NCBI RefSeq assembly: GCF_007830495.1
Contig: NZ_VLKW01000002.1
Location: forward strand, 62,001 to 126,000
DNA from: Pseudoduganella flava
GTDB lineage: Bacteria > Pseudomonadota > Gammaproteobacteria > Burkholderiales > Burkholderiaceae_D
DNA length: 64,000 nucleotides
Reading direction: 5' to 3'
The translations under genes and the position numbers were made by a program. The first letter of the stretch is position 1. The number at the start of each line of letters is the position of its first letter. The notes under the pieces were generated by a model. The model saw only the letters and a program-made list of their open reading frames with translations, did not search any database and was not told the origin of the DNA. Below, one piece after another: positions 16,524 to 23,540 of this stretch.

Positions 16524-16745
16524 TCAGTTCTGCCAGACCGGCAGCCCGGTCACGTCCAGGTTCTCGTCGCGCTGCCAGACGGGCAGGCCGGTGGCATCGG
16601 TCGGTTCCAGCAGCTCGAGCTGTTCCTGCTTCAGCGCGGCACGGCGGGCACGCGGCGGCGGCGGCTTTTTCGGTTCCGGCGCCAAAGGTTCGGCGGAGCC
16701 GAAGCCGGGCAGGTCGAAGGTCGCGTTGTCTTTTTTGTCTCTCAT
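16524..16745 (-). CDS. Small hypothetical protein with TGLPVWQ repeats
   Basis: This 73-residue soluble protein begins MRDKKDNATFDLPGF. A basic Pro-rich stretch (PEPKKPPPPRARR) follows. It ends with two tandem motifs, ATGLPVWQRDENLD and VTGLPVWQ. I know no function. The repeated Gly-Leu-Pro-Val-Trp suggests a short binding motif. The Shine-Dalgarno sequence is weak. A GC-rich hairpin (16766-16792, arms AGCCCG/CGGGCT) lies in its leader and is followed on this strand by a T-rich tract, a possible attenuator. Confidence 0.6.
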   Translation of the reverse strand: MRDKKDNATFDLPGFGSAEPLAPEPKKPPPPRARRAALKQEQLELLEPTDATGLPVWQRDENLDVTGLPVWQN

Positions 16746-16929
16746 CGGCGGCGTGCAAAAACAAAAGCCCGGCTGAGGCAGTCGGGCTCTTTCGATCTGA
16801 AGCGGCGCGCAGTGTAACACAACGGCAACCCTTTGTGCGGCGGCCGGAGCGCGGGGTAGCCTGCCGCGCATCGCACTGATGAAATATCCGGACCAAGAGA
16901 GCGGTAAAGATTCCTGACTGCACTATAAT

Positions 16930-17293
16930 GTGGTTTTTTTACTAACCTTCGCGGTAGGGCTGCGACGTCAAGGCAAGCTGGCGCCGGCCTGGCGCCTGGA
17001 CATCGCCAATTCTGGTGTTTGCGTCCGGCGCAGCACCATCACCCAATACCTGGAGAGCGACCTGGCGTTCGTCGAGCGGTCGATGAGCGAGGAGGGGATG
17101 TTGTACTTCTTCGAAAACGATGGCGACGCGGCGAGCCGGGGCCTGGGTCGGCACACGCTGCCTGCTTCGCCGTCGTGCGTGTGCGCCACCTCGCCCACAG
17201 CAGCCTGAATGCGGATACGAGCAAGGCTCGAGCGCCTGCTAACTGGAAGAGCTCGAGAAAGCGTCGCGCGCCATCGGCGCCGGAGGAGGATGA
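16930..17293 (+). pseudogene. Remnant of a type VI secretion VgrG spike gene
   Basis: Only short pieces in three frames remain. Frame 1 (to about 17150) reads ITQYLESDLAFVERSMSEEG and MLYFFENDGD, the gp27-like signature of VgrG. Frame 3 (about 17163-17235) reads VVRVRHLAHSSLNAD, also VgrG-like. Frame 2 (17243-17293) ends LEELEKASRAIGAGGG and a TGA, resembling a VgrG C-terminus. A normal VgrG is at least 600 residues, so most of the gene is deleted. The final TGA overlaps the ATG of the downstream effector-like gene as ATGA, preserving the ancestral operon junction. Assignment is by motif recall and was not searched. Confidence 0.65.
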
Positions 17294-18080
17294 CGAAAAC
17301 AACCCCGCAATACGATTCCGGCGACACCTTCGTCATCGAAGGCGTCATCACGGAACTGCAGGTCGCCCTTGGCAGGGAGAATCTGCTGGCCCGGATAGAC
17401 CGGCACTATCGGGCCGGCAGCGCGGCGACCGCACTTGGCGACGCGCTGAGCGGCTTTCACGGCCAGGTCGCGGCGGCCGCGTCCGTCGCGTTGTATGACG
17501 GCGAGGACACCGAGAACTTTGCTTGCCTGATCGACAAGCAAATCATGTGTGGCACGTTTGGCGGCGCCAGCAAGCTGCCTGCCGGGAAGAAAGTCCGGGC
17601 GGTGGTTTCGAGGCACGAGGACGTGCTGATCGCTCGCGGCATCCTCAGCGAAGACAAGGGCCTCGTGTGGGTGCCCCACGCGTGGGGCAGCAAGCCGAGC
17701 GCAAAGTCAATTTCAAGATCGCTGCATGGTGTTTCGGCTTCGCCATGCTGGGTATCACCGCCTGCACATTCTTCCTTGGCGTGAATCCAAGGATGAGCGA
17801 GCTCGAAACTATCGGATGGGGCGCTGTGGCGGCGGGCGCGCTGTGTTTTGGCCTCGCGTTATCGACCGGGGGCACGATGAAAGCGCTGGCCGACCCGGCG
17901 ACCGACATTTTCCGCAAGCTCGGTTTTGCGGACCCGGAGCGTGTGAACCTGAACAGCTATCAATACGGCATCGTGCATATCCATGAGCTGGTGCACAGCC
18001 CGGAGATGCGCGCCAATCATGCGAATATCCATTGCTACAAAAAGGCCATCGCGGACGGCAAGCTGAAGCTGGCGCAGTAG
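17290..18080 (+). pseudogene. Putative type VI effector-like membrane protein, frameshifted
   Basis: The first frame (17290 to about 17694) encodes a soluble domain of about 135 residues, TKTTPQYDSGDTFVIEG through VSRHEDVLIARG and GLVWVPHAWGSK. The second frame continues as AERKVNFKIAAWC, two membrane helices (IAAWCFGFAMLGITACTFFL and TIGWGAVAAGALCFGLAL) and a soluble tail ending HCYKKAIADGKLKLAQ. Restoring one G next to 17694 (AAG-GCC-GAG) joins the two into one protein of about 263 residues. Similar proteins encoded beside vgrG are annotated as putative T6SS effectors; that is recalled knowledge. It is either a recent pseudogene or a sequencing error. Confidence 0.6.
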
Positions 18081-18111
18081 ACGATGCCGCCGCCGCGGGC
18101 GCTCTTTCACC

Positions 18112-18139
18112 GCGGCCCGGTGCTCGCGCACCGGGCCGC
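18112..18139. terminator. Strong GC hairpin between convergent genes
   Basis: A 12-bp perfect stem, GCGGCCCGGTGC with GCACCGGGCCGC, has loop TCGC. It has no T tract, so termination would be weak or act as an mRNA 3'-end stabiliser. Confidence 0.45.
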
Positions 18140-18150
18140 TCGATAACCCC

Positions 18151-19803
18151 TCAGCGGAACGCCAGCGCCCCCGTCAGGTCGCCCGGCGGCAGCGCGCCCC
18201 GTGCGGCGCACGCCTTGTTGCGCAGGGCCAGCCCTTCCAGCAGCGGCAGGTCGAAGCGGCGCGTGATGAAGCGCAGGATCGACGTCGTGTCGTAGAAGCT
18301 GTGGTCCACCGCACCCTTCTTCGCGAACGGCGAGACAACCAGCGCCGGGATGCGCGAGCCTGGGCCCCAGCGGTCGCCCTGCGGCGGCGCGACGTGGTCC
18401 CACCAGCCGCCGTTCTCGTCGAACGTGAGGACGATCACCATGTTGTCCCACTGCGGCGAGTGCTTCAGGTGTTCCAGCACGTTGACGATGTGCTGGTCGC
18501 CCGACTCGATGTCCGAGTAGCCCGCATGCAGGTTCAGGTTCCCCTGCGGCTTGTAGAAGCTGACTGCCGGCAGCTTGCCGGCGACGACGTCGGCCAGGAA
18601 GCGGTTCGAGATCGGGCTGTCGCCCAGGCCGCCGTCGCGCAGGTGCTCGGCGCGCGCGGCGGTGCCCGGCGCGTAGTTGCGGAAGTAGTTGAACGGCTGG
18701 TGGTGGGCCTGGAAGTTCGGCTTGCTGCCGCCGCCCTTGTCGTCCAGCGCGGCCTGCCACGCGCCCGCATACCAGGCCCACGACACGCCTTTCTTCGACA
18801 GCAGGTCGCCGATCGTGTCGTAGGTCTGCGGCGGCAGCACGCTGGCATCAAGCGGGTCCGCATGCAGCGGATCGCCGCCCGGCGCCGGCCGCACGTAGCT
18901 GGGCTGGTACGGCGGCGACATCGTGTTCACCGCATAGCCGTCCGGCGTGATCGCACCGTCGTTCACGAACTTGGCGCGGCCTTCCAGCGCGGACTTCGGG
19001 CTGTCCGGCGCCAGCGCCAGGCGGCTGCCCGTCGGGCCGTCGGCCAGCACGGCGATCTTCTTCTTCGCCTTCGTGTCCTTCGCGTTGAAGTACTCGGGCG
19101 TGCGGCCGGAGATCAGGAACTGGTGGTTCAGGTAGGAGCCGCCGAAAGCCGCCATGAAGAAGTTGTCGCACAGCGTGTACTCGCGCGCCACCTGCCACAG
19201 GCCCAGGTTCTTGTGCGTCTGGCCGTAGTGGCCCATCACGAGGCCGCCCGCATCCGTCCACGCGACAAAGCCGTCGTTCTTGCCGCCGTTGATCTGCATC
19301 TGGTTCTGGTAGAAGCGGTGCCACAGGTCGCGCGTCACGATCGATTCGGGCAGCGGCTTGCCGTTGACGTCCTTCAGTTCGAACGGCGCGTTCGGCAAGC
19401 CCTTCACGTCGTCTTCCTTCAGCTCATAGCGCTTGCCCGCCACTTCCTGCGGCGCGGCCATGATGCCGCCCCAGACCTTCGGCAGCTCGGGCAGCACGCT
19501 GCCGTCGTAGTCGCGCTGGCGGTACTGTTCCGGCGGCACGTCGGCCAATGGCTGCGCGACGCCGGGGAAGCCGGCAAACAGGTTGTTGAAGCTGCGGTTC
19601 TCCAGGTAGATGACGACGACGTTCTTCACGTGCGCCTTCAGCTTGGCGTCCAGCGAACCCTTCACGGGCTTCGATGCAGCCTTCGGCGCCGCAGCGGATT
19701 CCTGGTTCAGTGCGGGCAGGGCGCCGATGGCGCCGGCGGCTGCTGCGGCCTGGAACAGCCGGCGGCGGGACGGTTTGGTGGGGGAATCGTTATGGTCCGA
19801 CAC
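18151..19803 (-). CDS. Tat-exported phosphoesterase (AcpA/phospholipase C superfamily)
   Basis: This 550-residue alkaline-phosphatase-fold phosphoesterase (Pfam phosphoesterase family) probably acts in the periplasm as an acid phosphatase or phospholipase C-like enzyme. The twin-arginine signal SRRRLFQAAAAAG lies at residues 12-24. The metal-site motif VVVIYLENRSFNNLF carries the conserved ENRSF, and the later site is LTFDENGGWWDH. The start is GTG at 19803 with AGGAG six bases upstream, and the Tat signal then follows directly. No phospholipase C C-terminal repeats are visible. It is likely monocistronic, since the fMet tRNA upstream has its own terminator. Confidence 0.92.
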   Translation of the reverse strand: MSDHNDSPTKPSRRRLFQAAAAAGAIGALPALNQESAAAPKAASKPVKGSLDAKLKAHVKNVVVIYLENRSFNNLFAGFPGVAQPLADVPPEQYRQRDYDGSVLPELPKVWGGIMAAPQEVAGKRYELKEDDVKGLPNAPFELKDVNGKPLPESIVTRDLWHRFYQNQMQINGGKNDGFVAWTDAGGLVMGHYGQTHKNLGLWQVAREYTLCDNFFMAAFGGSYLNHQFLISGRTPEYFNAKDTKAKKKIAVLADGPTGSRLALAPDSPKSALEGRAKFVNDGAITPDGYAVNTMSPPYQPSYVRPAPGGDPLHADPLDASVLPPQTYDTIGDLLSKKGVSWAWYAGAWQAALDDKGGGSKPNFQAHHQPFNYFRNYAPGTAARAEHLRDGGLGDSPISNRFLADVVAGKLPAVSFYKPQGNLNLHAGYSDIESGDQHIVNVLEHLKHSPQWDNMVIVLTFDENGGWWDHVAPPQGDRWGPGSRIPALVVSPFAKKGAVDHSFYDTTSILRFITRRFDLPLLEGLALRNKACAARGALPPGDLTGALAFR

Positions 19804-19876
19804 GCGCGGCTCCTGTATGGCTACAAAGTGCCGGAGTGTAACATCGCGAACCGCCGCGTCAAGGCGAGGACCCATG

Positions 19877-19914
19877 AAAAAACCGCCGGACCCTTGCGAG
19901 TACCGGCGGTTTTT
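19877..19914 (-). terminator. Terminator of tRNA-fMet
   Basis: Stem AAAAACCGCCGG/CCGGCGGTTTTT with a 13-base loop ends in T residues on the minus strand, just after the tRNA 3' end. Confidence 0.85.
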
Positions 19915-19920
19915 CGAATC

Positions 19921-19997
19921 TGGTTGCGGGGACAGGATTTGAACCTGTGACCTTCGGGTTATGAGCCCGACGAGCTGCCAGACTGCTCCACCCCGCG
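19921..19997 (-). tRNA. Initiator tRNA-fMet(CAT)
   Basis: It is 77 nt. The anticodon stem contains the initiator-specific GGG/CCC pairs around loop CTCATAA. The unpaired first base C opposite A is the initiator signature. The 3' CCA is encoded. Confidence 0.96.
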
Positions 19998-20009
19998 TCT
20001 GAGGCAAGA

Positions 20010-20038
20010 ATTATATACCTTTATGCGGCCGTCCGCAA
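20010..20038 (-). promoter_or_regulatory. Promoter of tRNA-fMet
   Basis: On the minus strand, TTGCGG (20033-20038), a 17-base spacer and a perfect TATAAT (20010-20015) lie 13 bases before the tRNA. Confidence 0.8.
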
Positions 20039-20059
20039 GGCCGGCTCTGGTTTCTATAT

Positions 20060-20102
20060 TTACCCGGGTAATATTGACGTCGCATTTTTACCCCGGTAAT
20101 AT
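20060..20102 (+). promoter_or_regulatory. Promoter with two TTACCCGGGTAA palindromic operators
   Basis: The -35 is TTGACG (20074-20079), the spacer is 17 bases, and the -10 is TAATAT (20097-20102). Operator 1 is the perfect palindrome TTACCCGGGTAA at 20060-20071, just upstream of the -35. Operator 2 is TTACCCCGGTAA (one mismatch) at 20088-20099, overlapping the -10. Their centres are 28 bases apart. The layout implies repression of the DUF2239 gene. The regulator is not identified. Confidence 0.72.
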
Positions 20103-20129
20103 TCGGTCTCGATACTTTTGGGCGACAAC

Positions 20130-20690
20130 ATGACCACGTACACGAGCTTTCACGGCGATCGGCTGATTGCTGCCGGCGACATGTCCGCCAACGCGCAGGC
20201 CGTCCGGCAGGCGCTGGCGCAACAGGGGGCCGGTGCCGTGCTGACCTTCGACGACGGCACCGGCACCCAGGTCGACATCGACCTGCGCACCAGCGAAGCG
20301 CCGCAGCCCGCGGCGCAGGAGCAAGAACACATGCCGGCGGCTGAGCCGCGCGGCCGTGGCCGGCCCAGGCTGGGTGTCGTCGCCCGCGAAGTCACGCTGC
20401 TGCCGCGGCATTGGGAATGGCTGGAGGCGCAGCCGGGTGGTGCGTCCGTCACGTTGCGCAAGCTGGTCGAAGAGGCGCGCCGCGTGCATGCGGACCGCGA
20501 TGCGCGCCGCGCCGCGCAGGAGCGCGCGTATCGCGTGATGAATGCGCTGGCGGGCAACCTGCCAGGCTACGAGGAAGCCACACGCGCGCTGTTCGCGGAC
20601 GATGCGGCGCTGTTCGCCCGCCACGCGCAGGGCTGGCCGCGCGACGTGCTGACGTACGTGACGCGCCTGGCGTTTGGAGAGCAGCCATGA
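20130..20690 (+). CDS. DUF2239 family protein
   Basis: This 186-residue protein matches the uncharacterised DUF2239 family. Recognisable segments are TYTSFHGDRLIAAGD, a Gly/Arg-rich RGRGRPRLG AT-hook-like motif, and VTLLPRHWEWLEAQPGGASVTLRKLVEEAR, which resembles a helix-turn-helix/ribbon-type DNA-binding segment. A role in DNA binding or nucleoid biology is possible but unproven. ATG 20130 starts the family N-terminus; TTG 20118 is less likely. The gene is preceded by the double-operator promoter and overlaps the next gene as ATGA. Confidence 0.88.
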   Translation: MTTYTSFHGDRLIAAGDMSANAQAVRQALAQQGAGAVLTFDDGTGTQVDIDLRTSEAPQPAAQEQEHMPAAEPRGRGRPRLGVVAREVTLLPRHWEWLEAQPGGASVTLRKLVEEARRVHADRDARRAAQERAYRVMNALAGNLPGYEEATRALFADDAALFARHAQGWPRDVLTYVTRLAFGEQP

Positions 20691-21019
20691 ACGCCGACAA
20701 GCGCGAACTGAAACGGCAATATCGCGAGCAGGGGCCGCAGGCCGGTGTTTACCTCGTGCGCGGTAGCAGCGGGCGAGCGATCGTGGCCGGCAGCACGGAC
20801 GTCAACGGTGCGCTGAACCGGCACCGCTTCGAGCTGAAGATGAAGATGCATCGCGATGCGGAGTTACAGCGCGACTGGGCGGCGCACGGCGAGGCCGGCG
20901 TCGAGTTCCAGGTGCTGGACGTGATCGAACCGCGCGACGATCCGGCGTTCGACCTGAAACACGAACTGGCGACGCTGGCCGCCATGTGGCGCGAAGAGCT
21001 GGGGCTGCCCGAAGCTTAG
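20687..21019 (+). CDS. Small GIY-YIG-like protein
   Basis: This 110-residue protein resembles GIY-YIG nuclease-family proteins: GVYLVRGSSGRAIVAGSTDVNGALNRHRFEL, then QRDWAAHGEAGVEFQVLDV. The canonical GIY and YIG tripeptides appear as GVY and VAG. The family Arg and His survive (NRHRFEL), but the distal Glu is uncertain. It is translationally coupled to the DUF2239 gene and shares its operator-controlled promoter, so the two probably act together. It overlaps the convergent methyltransferase gene by four bases. Confidence 0.8.
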   Translation: MNADKRELKRQYREQGPQAGVYLVRGSSGRAIVAGSTDVNGALNRHRFELKMKMHRDAELQRDWAAHGEAGVEFQVLDVIEPRDDPAFDLKHELATLAAMWREELGLPEA

Positions 21020-22164
21020 GCGGCGCCCAGGCGCCACAGCGACGTCACTTCCGCCGCCCGCGCCGCATGCAGCGGATCGTCCGCATCCGTCGCCTTCGGG
21101 TGCACCGGGCGCACGTCGTGCCGGCCCAGCACCACGAGGCCCGCCTGCGCGATCCATTCGAGCAGGTGCTCGCGGGGGCGCAAGCCAAGGTGCTCGGCCA
21201 GGTCGGACAGGATCAGCCACCCTTCGCCGCCCTCGCTCAGGTGGTCCTTCAGGCCGGCCAGGAAGGCTTTCAGCATGCGGCTCTCCGGATCGTAGACGGC
21301 ATGCTCGATCGAGGAGCTGGGCCGTGCCGGCACCCATGGCGGATTGCAGACGACGAGCGGCGCGCGGCCCGGCGGGAACATGTCCGCTTCCAGCAGCTGC
21401 ACCTGTTCGTCGAGGCCGAGGCGGGCGATGTTCTCGCGCGCGCAGGACAGCGCGCGCCGGTCCATGTCCGTTGCGATTACCTGCGGCACGCCGCGCCGGG
21501 CCAGCACGGCGGACAGCACGCCGGTACCGGCGCCGATGTCGAACGCCACCTTGGTGTTCTTCGGCAGCGGCGTATCGGCCACCAACTGCACGTACTCGCC
21601 GCGCACCGGCGAGAACACGCCGTAGTGCGGGTGGATGCGCGCGCCCAGCGCGGGGATCGCCACGCCGGCCTTGCGCCACTCGTGCGCGCCGACGAGGCCC
21701 AGCAGCTCGCGCAGCGAGATCACGAACGCATCGTCGCCGCGGCCGTAGGCTTCGTTGCAGGCCAGCTTCACGTCCGGCGCGCGGCGCAGCGGGATCGTGT
21801 AGCCCGGCTCGAATGGAATCAGCAGCATCGCCAGGGTGCGCGCCCGTTGCGACTGCGCTTGCCGGTGCAGGTGGAACGCCTCGGTCGGCGACGCGGCGAC
21901 CTTCGCCGGCTTCTTCTTGCCCTTGCCATGTTTGTGGTCGGCGCGCCGCGCCAGCGCCTGCAGCAGCTGGCGCGCGTTCTGGAAGTCGCCGCGCCACAGC
22001 AGCGCCGTGCCTTCGCAGGCCAGGCGGTATGCGGTGTCGGCATTCATCGTGTCGTCGGCCACGGCGACGCGCTTCGGCGGCGGCATGCCCGCTTCCGAAT
22101 GCCAGCGGACGGCGTGGTCCGTACCTTGTTCGGTCCAGTGGATCAGGGGAGGGGCTGCTTGCAT
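21016..22164 (-). CDS. Class I SAM-dependent methyltransferase
   Basis: This 382-residue protein has an N-terminal region of about 180 residues, Lys-rich near 78-88 (KHGKGKKKPAK). A Rossmann methyltransferase domain follows, with motif I VAFDIGAGTGVLSAVLA, motif II IATDMD, and motif IV VVCNPPWVP. The NPPW tetrapeptide is typical of N-methyltransferases acting on adenine, glutamine or ribosomal substrates (HemK, RsmC and TrmN6-like). The substrate is not evident from the sequence. It is convergent with the GIY-YIG gene. Confidence 0.88.
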   Translation of the reverse strand: MQAAPPLIHWTEQGTDHAVRWHSEAGMPPPKRVAVADDTMNADTAYRLACEGTALLWRGDFQNARQLLQALARRADHKHGKGKKKPAKVAASPTEAFHLHRQAQSQRARTLAMLLIPFEPGYTIPLRRAPDVKLACNEAYGRGDDAFVISLRELLGLVGAHEWRKAGVAIPALGARIHPHYGVFSPVRGEYVQLVADTPLPKNTKVAFDIGAGTGVLSAVLARRGVPQVIATDMDRRALSCARENIARLGLDEQVQLLEADMFPPGRAPLVVCNPPWVPARPSSSIEHAVYDPESRMLKAFLAGLKDHLSEGGEGWLILSDLAEHLGLRPREHLLEWIAQAGLVVLGRHDVRPVHPKATDADDPLHAARAAEVTSLWRLGAA

Positions 22165-22183
22165 GGTGTAGGCGGAGTAGACG

Positions 22184-22217
22184 GCAAAAAAGGCGAAACC
22201 GCCGATCGGCGGTTTCG
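22184..22217 (-). terminator. Terminator of the 22.3-23.2 kb gene
   Basis: A perfect 24-bp palindrome, CGAAACCGCCGA with TCGGCGGTTTCG (22194-22217), is followed on the minus strand by CCTTTTTT. Confidence 0.82.
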
Positions 22218-22271
22218 ATACAAGCGCGCATTATAGCCGGCATGGACCGGCCGCCGGGTTCACGGCCCGGA

Positions 22272-23213
22272 TCAGGCTTCGTCGGGCGCCGGCGGGTTCG
22301 TGGAGATCGTCAGCGGGATGTCCGCGGCCGACTTCACGGGGGTGTCCACCTGGTCCGTCTTCACGGGCGTCTTGATGGCGTCCTTAGTGGTTTCCTTGTC
22401 CGCTTCCTTGCCGGCGCCGGCCGCCAGCTCGGCGGCATAGGCTTTCGCGGCCGCCTTCGCGTCCGGCGGGCCGTACGTGTCCAGCGCTTCGGCGCTGTTG
22501 ACGAGTTTCAGCAGGCGCAGCGACAAGGTGCCCAGCTTGTCGCCCGCCCCATCTTGTCCGCCCACGCCTTGGCCGTCCACACCTTGCTGGTCCGTGCCGC
22601 GCACGTCGCCCGAGACCTGCTTGTCCATCAGCTTGAAGAGGTCGGCCAGGCTGCCCGGCCAGTCGATGTCGGGGAACTCGATCGCCGGCAGCGGCATCGC
22701 CGGGTTCTGCTCGATCAGCTTCTCGCGTTCCGAATCCTGGCTCGCACCCGCCGTCATCGATGCCTCGTACTGCACCTCGACTTCGAAGTCGTACTTGCTG
22801 CCGTCGGCCAGCGTGATCGTGCCCTTGCCGAGGAAGTGCGAGCTTTCGTTCAGGCTGAACGCCGCAGCATCCGTGACGCGGCCGCCGCCTTCCGCATGCA
22901 TGACGCCGGCCGCCATCGACGACGATGCTTCCAGCGCCACCGAATCGAACGCGATCGTCGCGCTCTTGGCATCGTCGCCGAGGAGCTTCTGCGCGAAACT
23001 GCCGAGGAACTGCTGGGCGAGATCGATCGTGTTGTTACCGAGCGCGTCGACGCGCTGCTGCAGGTCCACGCCGCCCGGCGACAGCGCGACGTTACTGGAC
23101 TTCGCAGCGCCCGTCTGCTGCACGGCCGAATTGCCGCGCTGCGGTTGCTGGCTGGAGCCGGCGAGGGCGGTATTTTGGTACTGGCGGGCGCCGAGCGGAG
23201 AGATCGAAGACAT
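22272..23213 (-). CDS. Hypothetical protein, 313 aa
   Basis: I do not recognise this protein. The N-terminus (SSISPLGARQYQN) is Gln/Ser-rich and resembles unstructured N-termini of proteins exported without a cleaved signal; there is no signal peptide. A middle region (about 45-160) has an amphipathic helix LQQRVDALGNNTIDLAQQFLGSF and a beta segment FLGKGTITLADGSKYDFEVEVQYEAS. A helical segment follows (SLADLFKLMDKQ), then a low-complexity QQGVDGQGVGGQDG. The tail is rich in Lys, Thr, Asp and Pro. It is monocistronic with its own terminator. Confidence 0.8.
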   Translation of the reverse strand: MSSISPLGARQYQNTALAGSSQQPQRGNSAVQQTGAAKSSNVALSPGGVDLQQRVDALGNNTIDLAQQFLGSFAQKLLGDDAKSATIAFDSVALEASSSMAAGVMHAEGGGRVTDAAAFSLNESSHFLGKGTITLADGSKYDFEVEVQYEASMTAGASQDSEREKLIEQNPAMPLPAIEFPDIDWPGSLADLFKLMDKQVSGDVRGTDQQGVDGQGVGGQDGAGDKLGTLSLRLLKLVNSAEALDTYGPPDAKAAAKAYAAELAAGAGKEADKETTKDAIKTPVKTDQVDTPVKSAADIPLTISTNPPAPDEA

Positions 23214-23293
23214 GGCAGGCCTCTGTTCGTCTTGTTACGCGGTTTGTTACCGGATCCCTCTACATCGGCAAAACCGCCGATTTCTTGAGAGGG

Positions 23294-23503
23294 TCAGTGG
23301 TGATGCGTCCACAGGCCGTTGGAGGCCAGGTAAGCCTGCACCGCGTCCGGCTGGCCGATCGCGTGCAGCTTCACTTCGCCGCACGCGCACACGCCGGAGT
23401 ACGGCGTGATGTGCGAGCAGGCGGATACTTTCTGAACGGTAACTTTGACCGCCTTGGCGCACTTGGCGCATTTGAACGTCAGGGTACGTGGTGCTTTCAG
23501 CAT
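23294..23503 (-). CDS. Small zinc-ribbon-like hypothetical protein
   Basis: This 69-residue basic protein has CAKCAK near its N-terminus and CACGE near the middle (C-x2-C and C-x-C), which is consistent with a one-zinc ribbon. It ends WTHHH. The start at 23503 is chosen over ATG 23557, which would overlap the sbcC 3' end. The Shine-Dalgarno sequence is poor. No function is known. It follows sbcC at a 37-base gap and could be co-transcribed with it. Confidence 0.62.
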   Translation of the reverse strand: MLKAPRTLTFKCAKCAKAVKVTVQKVSACSHITPYSGVCACGEVKLHAIGQPDAVQAYLASNGLWTHHH

Positions 23504-23540
23504 GATTTCTGCAGCTAAATTCCTATAAACGCGTATTTTA

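Noticed and set aside
16924..16929. TATAAT just before the vgrG relic
   Set aside because: No -35 at a suitable distance was found, so I do not call it a promoter.
16930..18080. Prophage or complete T6SS locus
   Set aside because: Only vgrG-like fragments and one broken effector-like gene are seen. No tss sheath, baseplate or phage structural genes are present.
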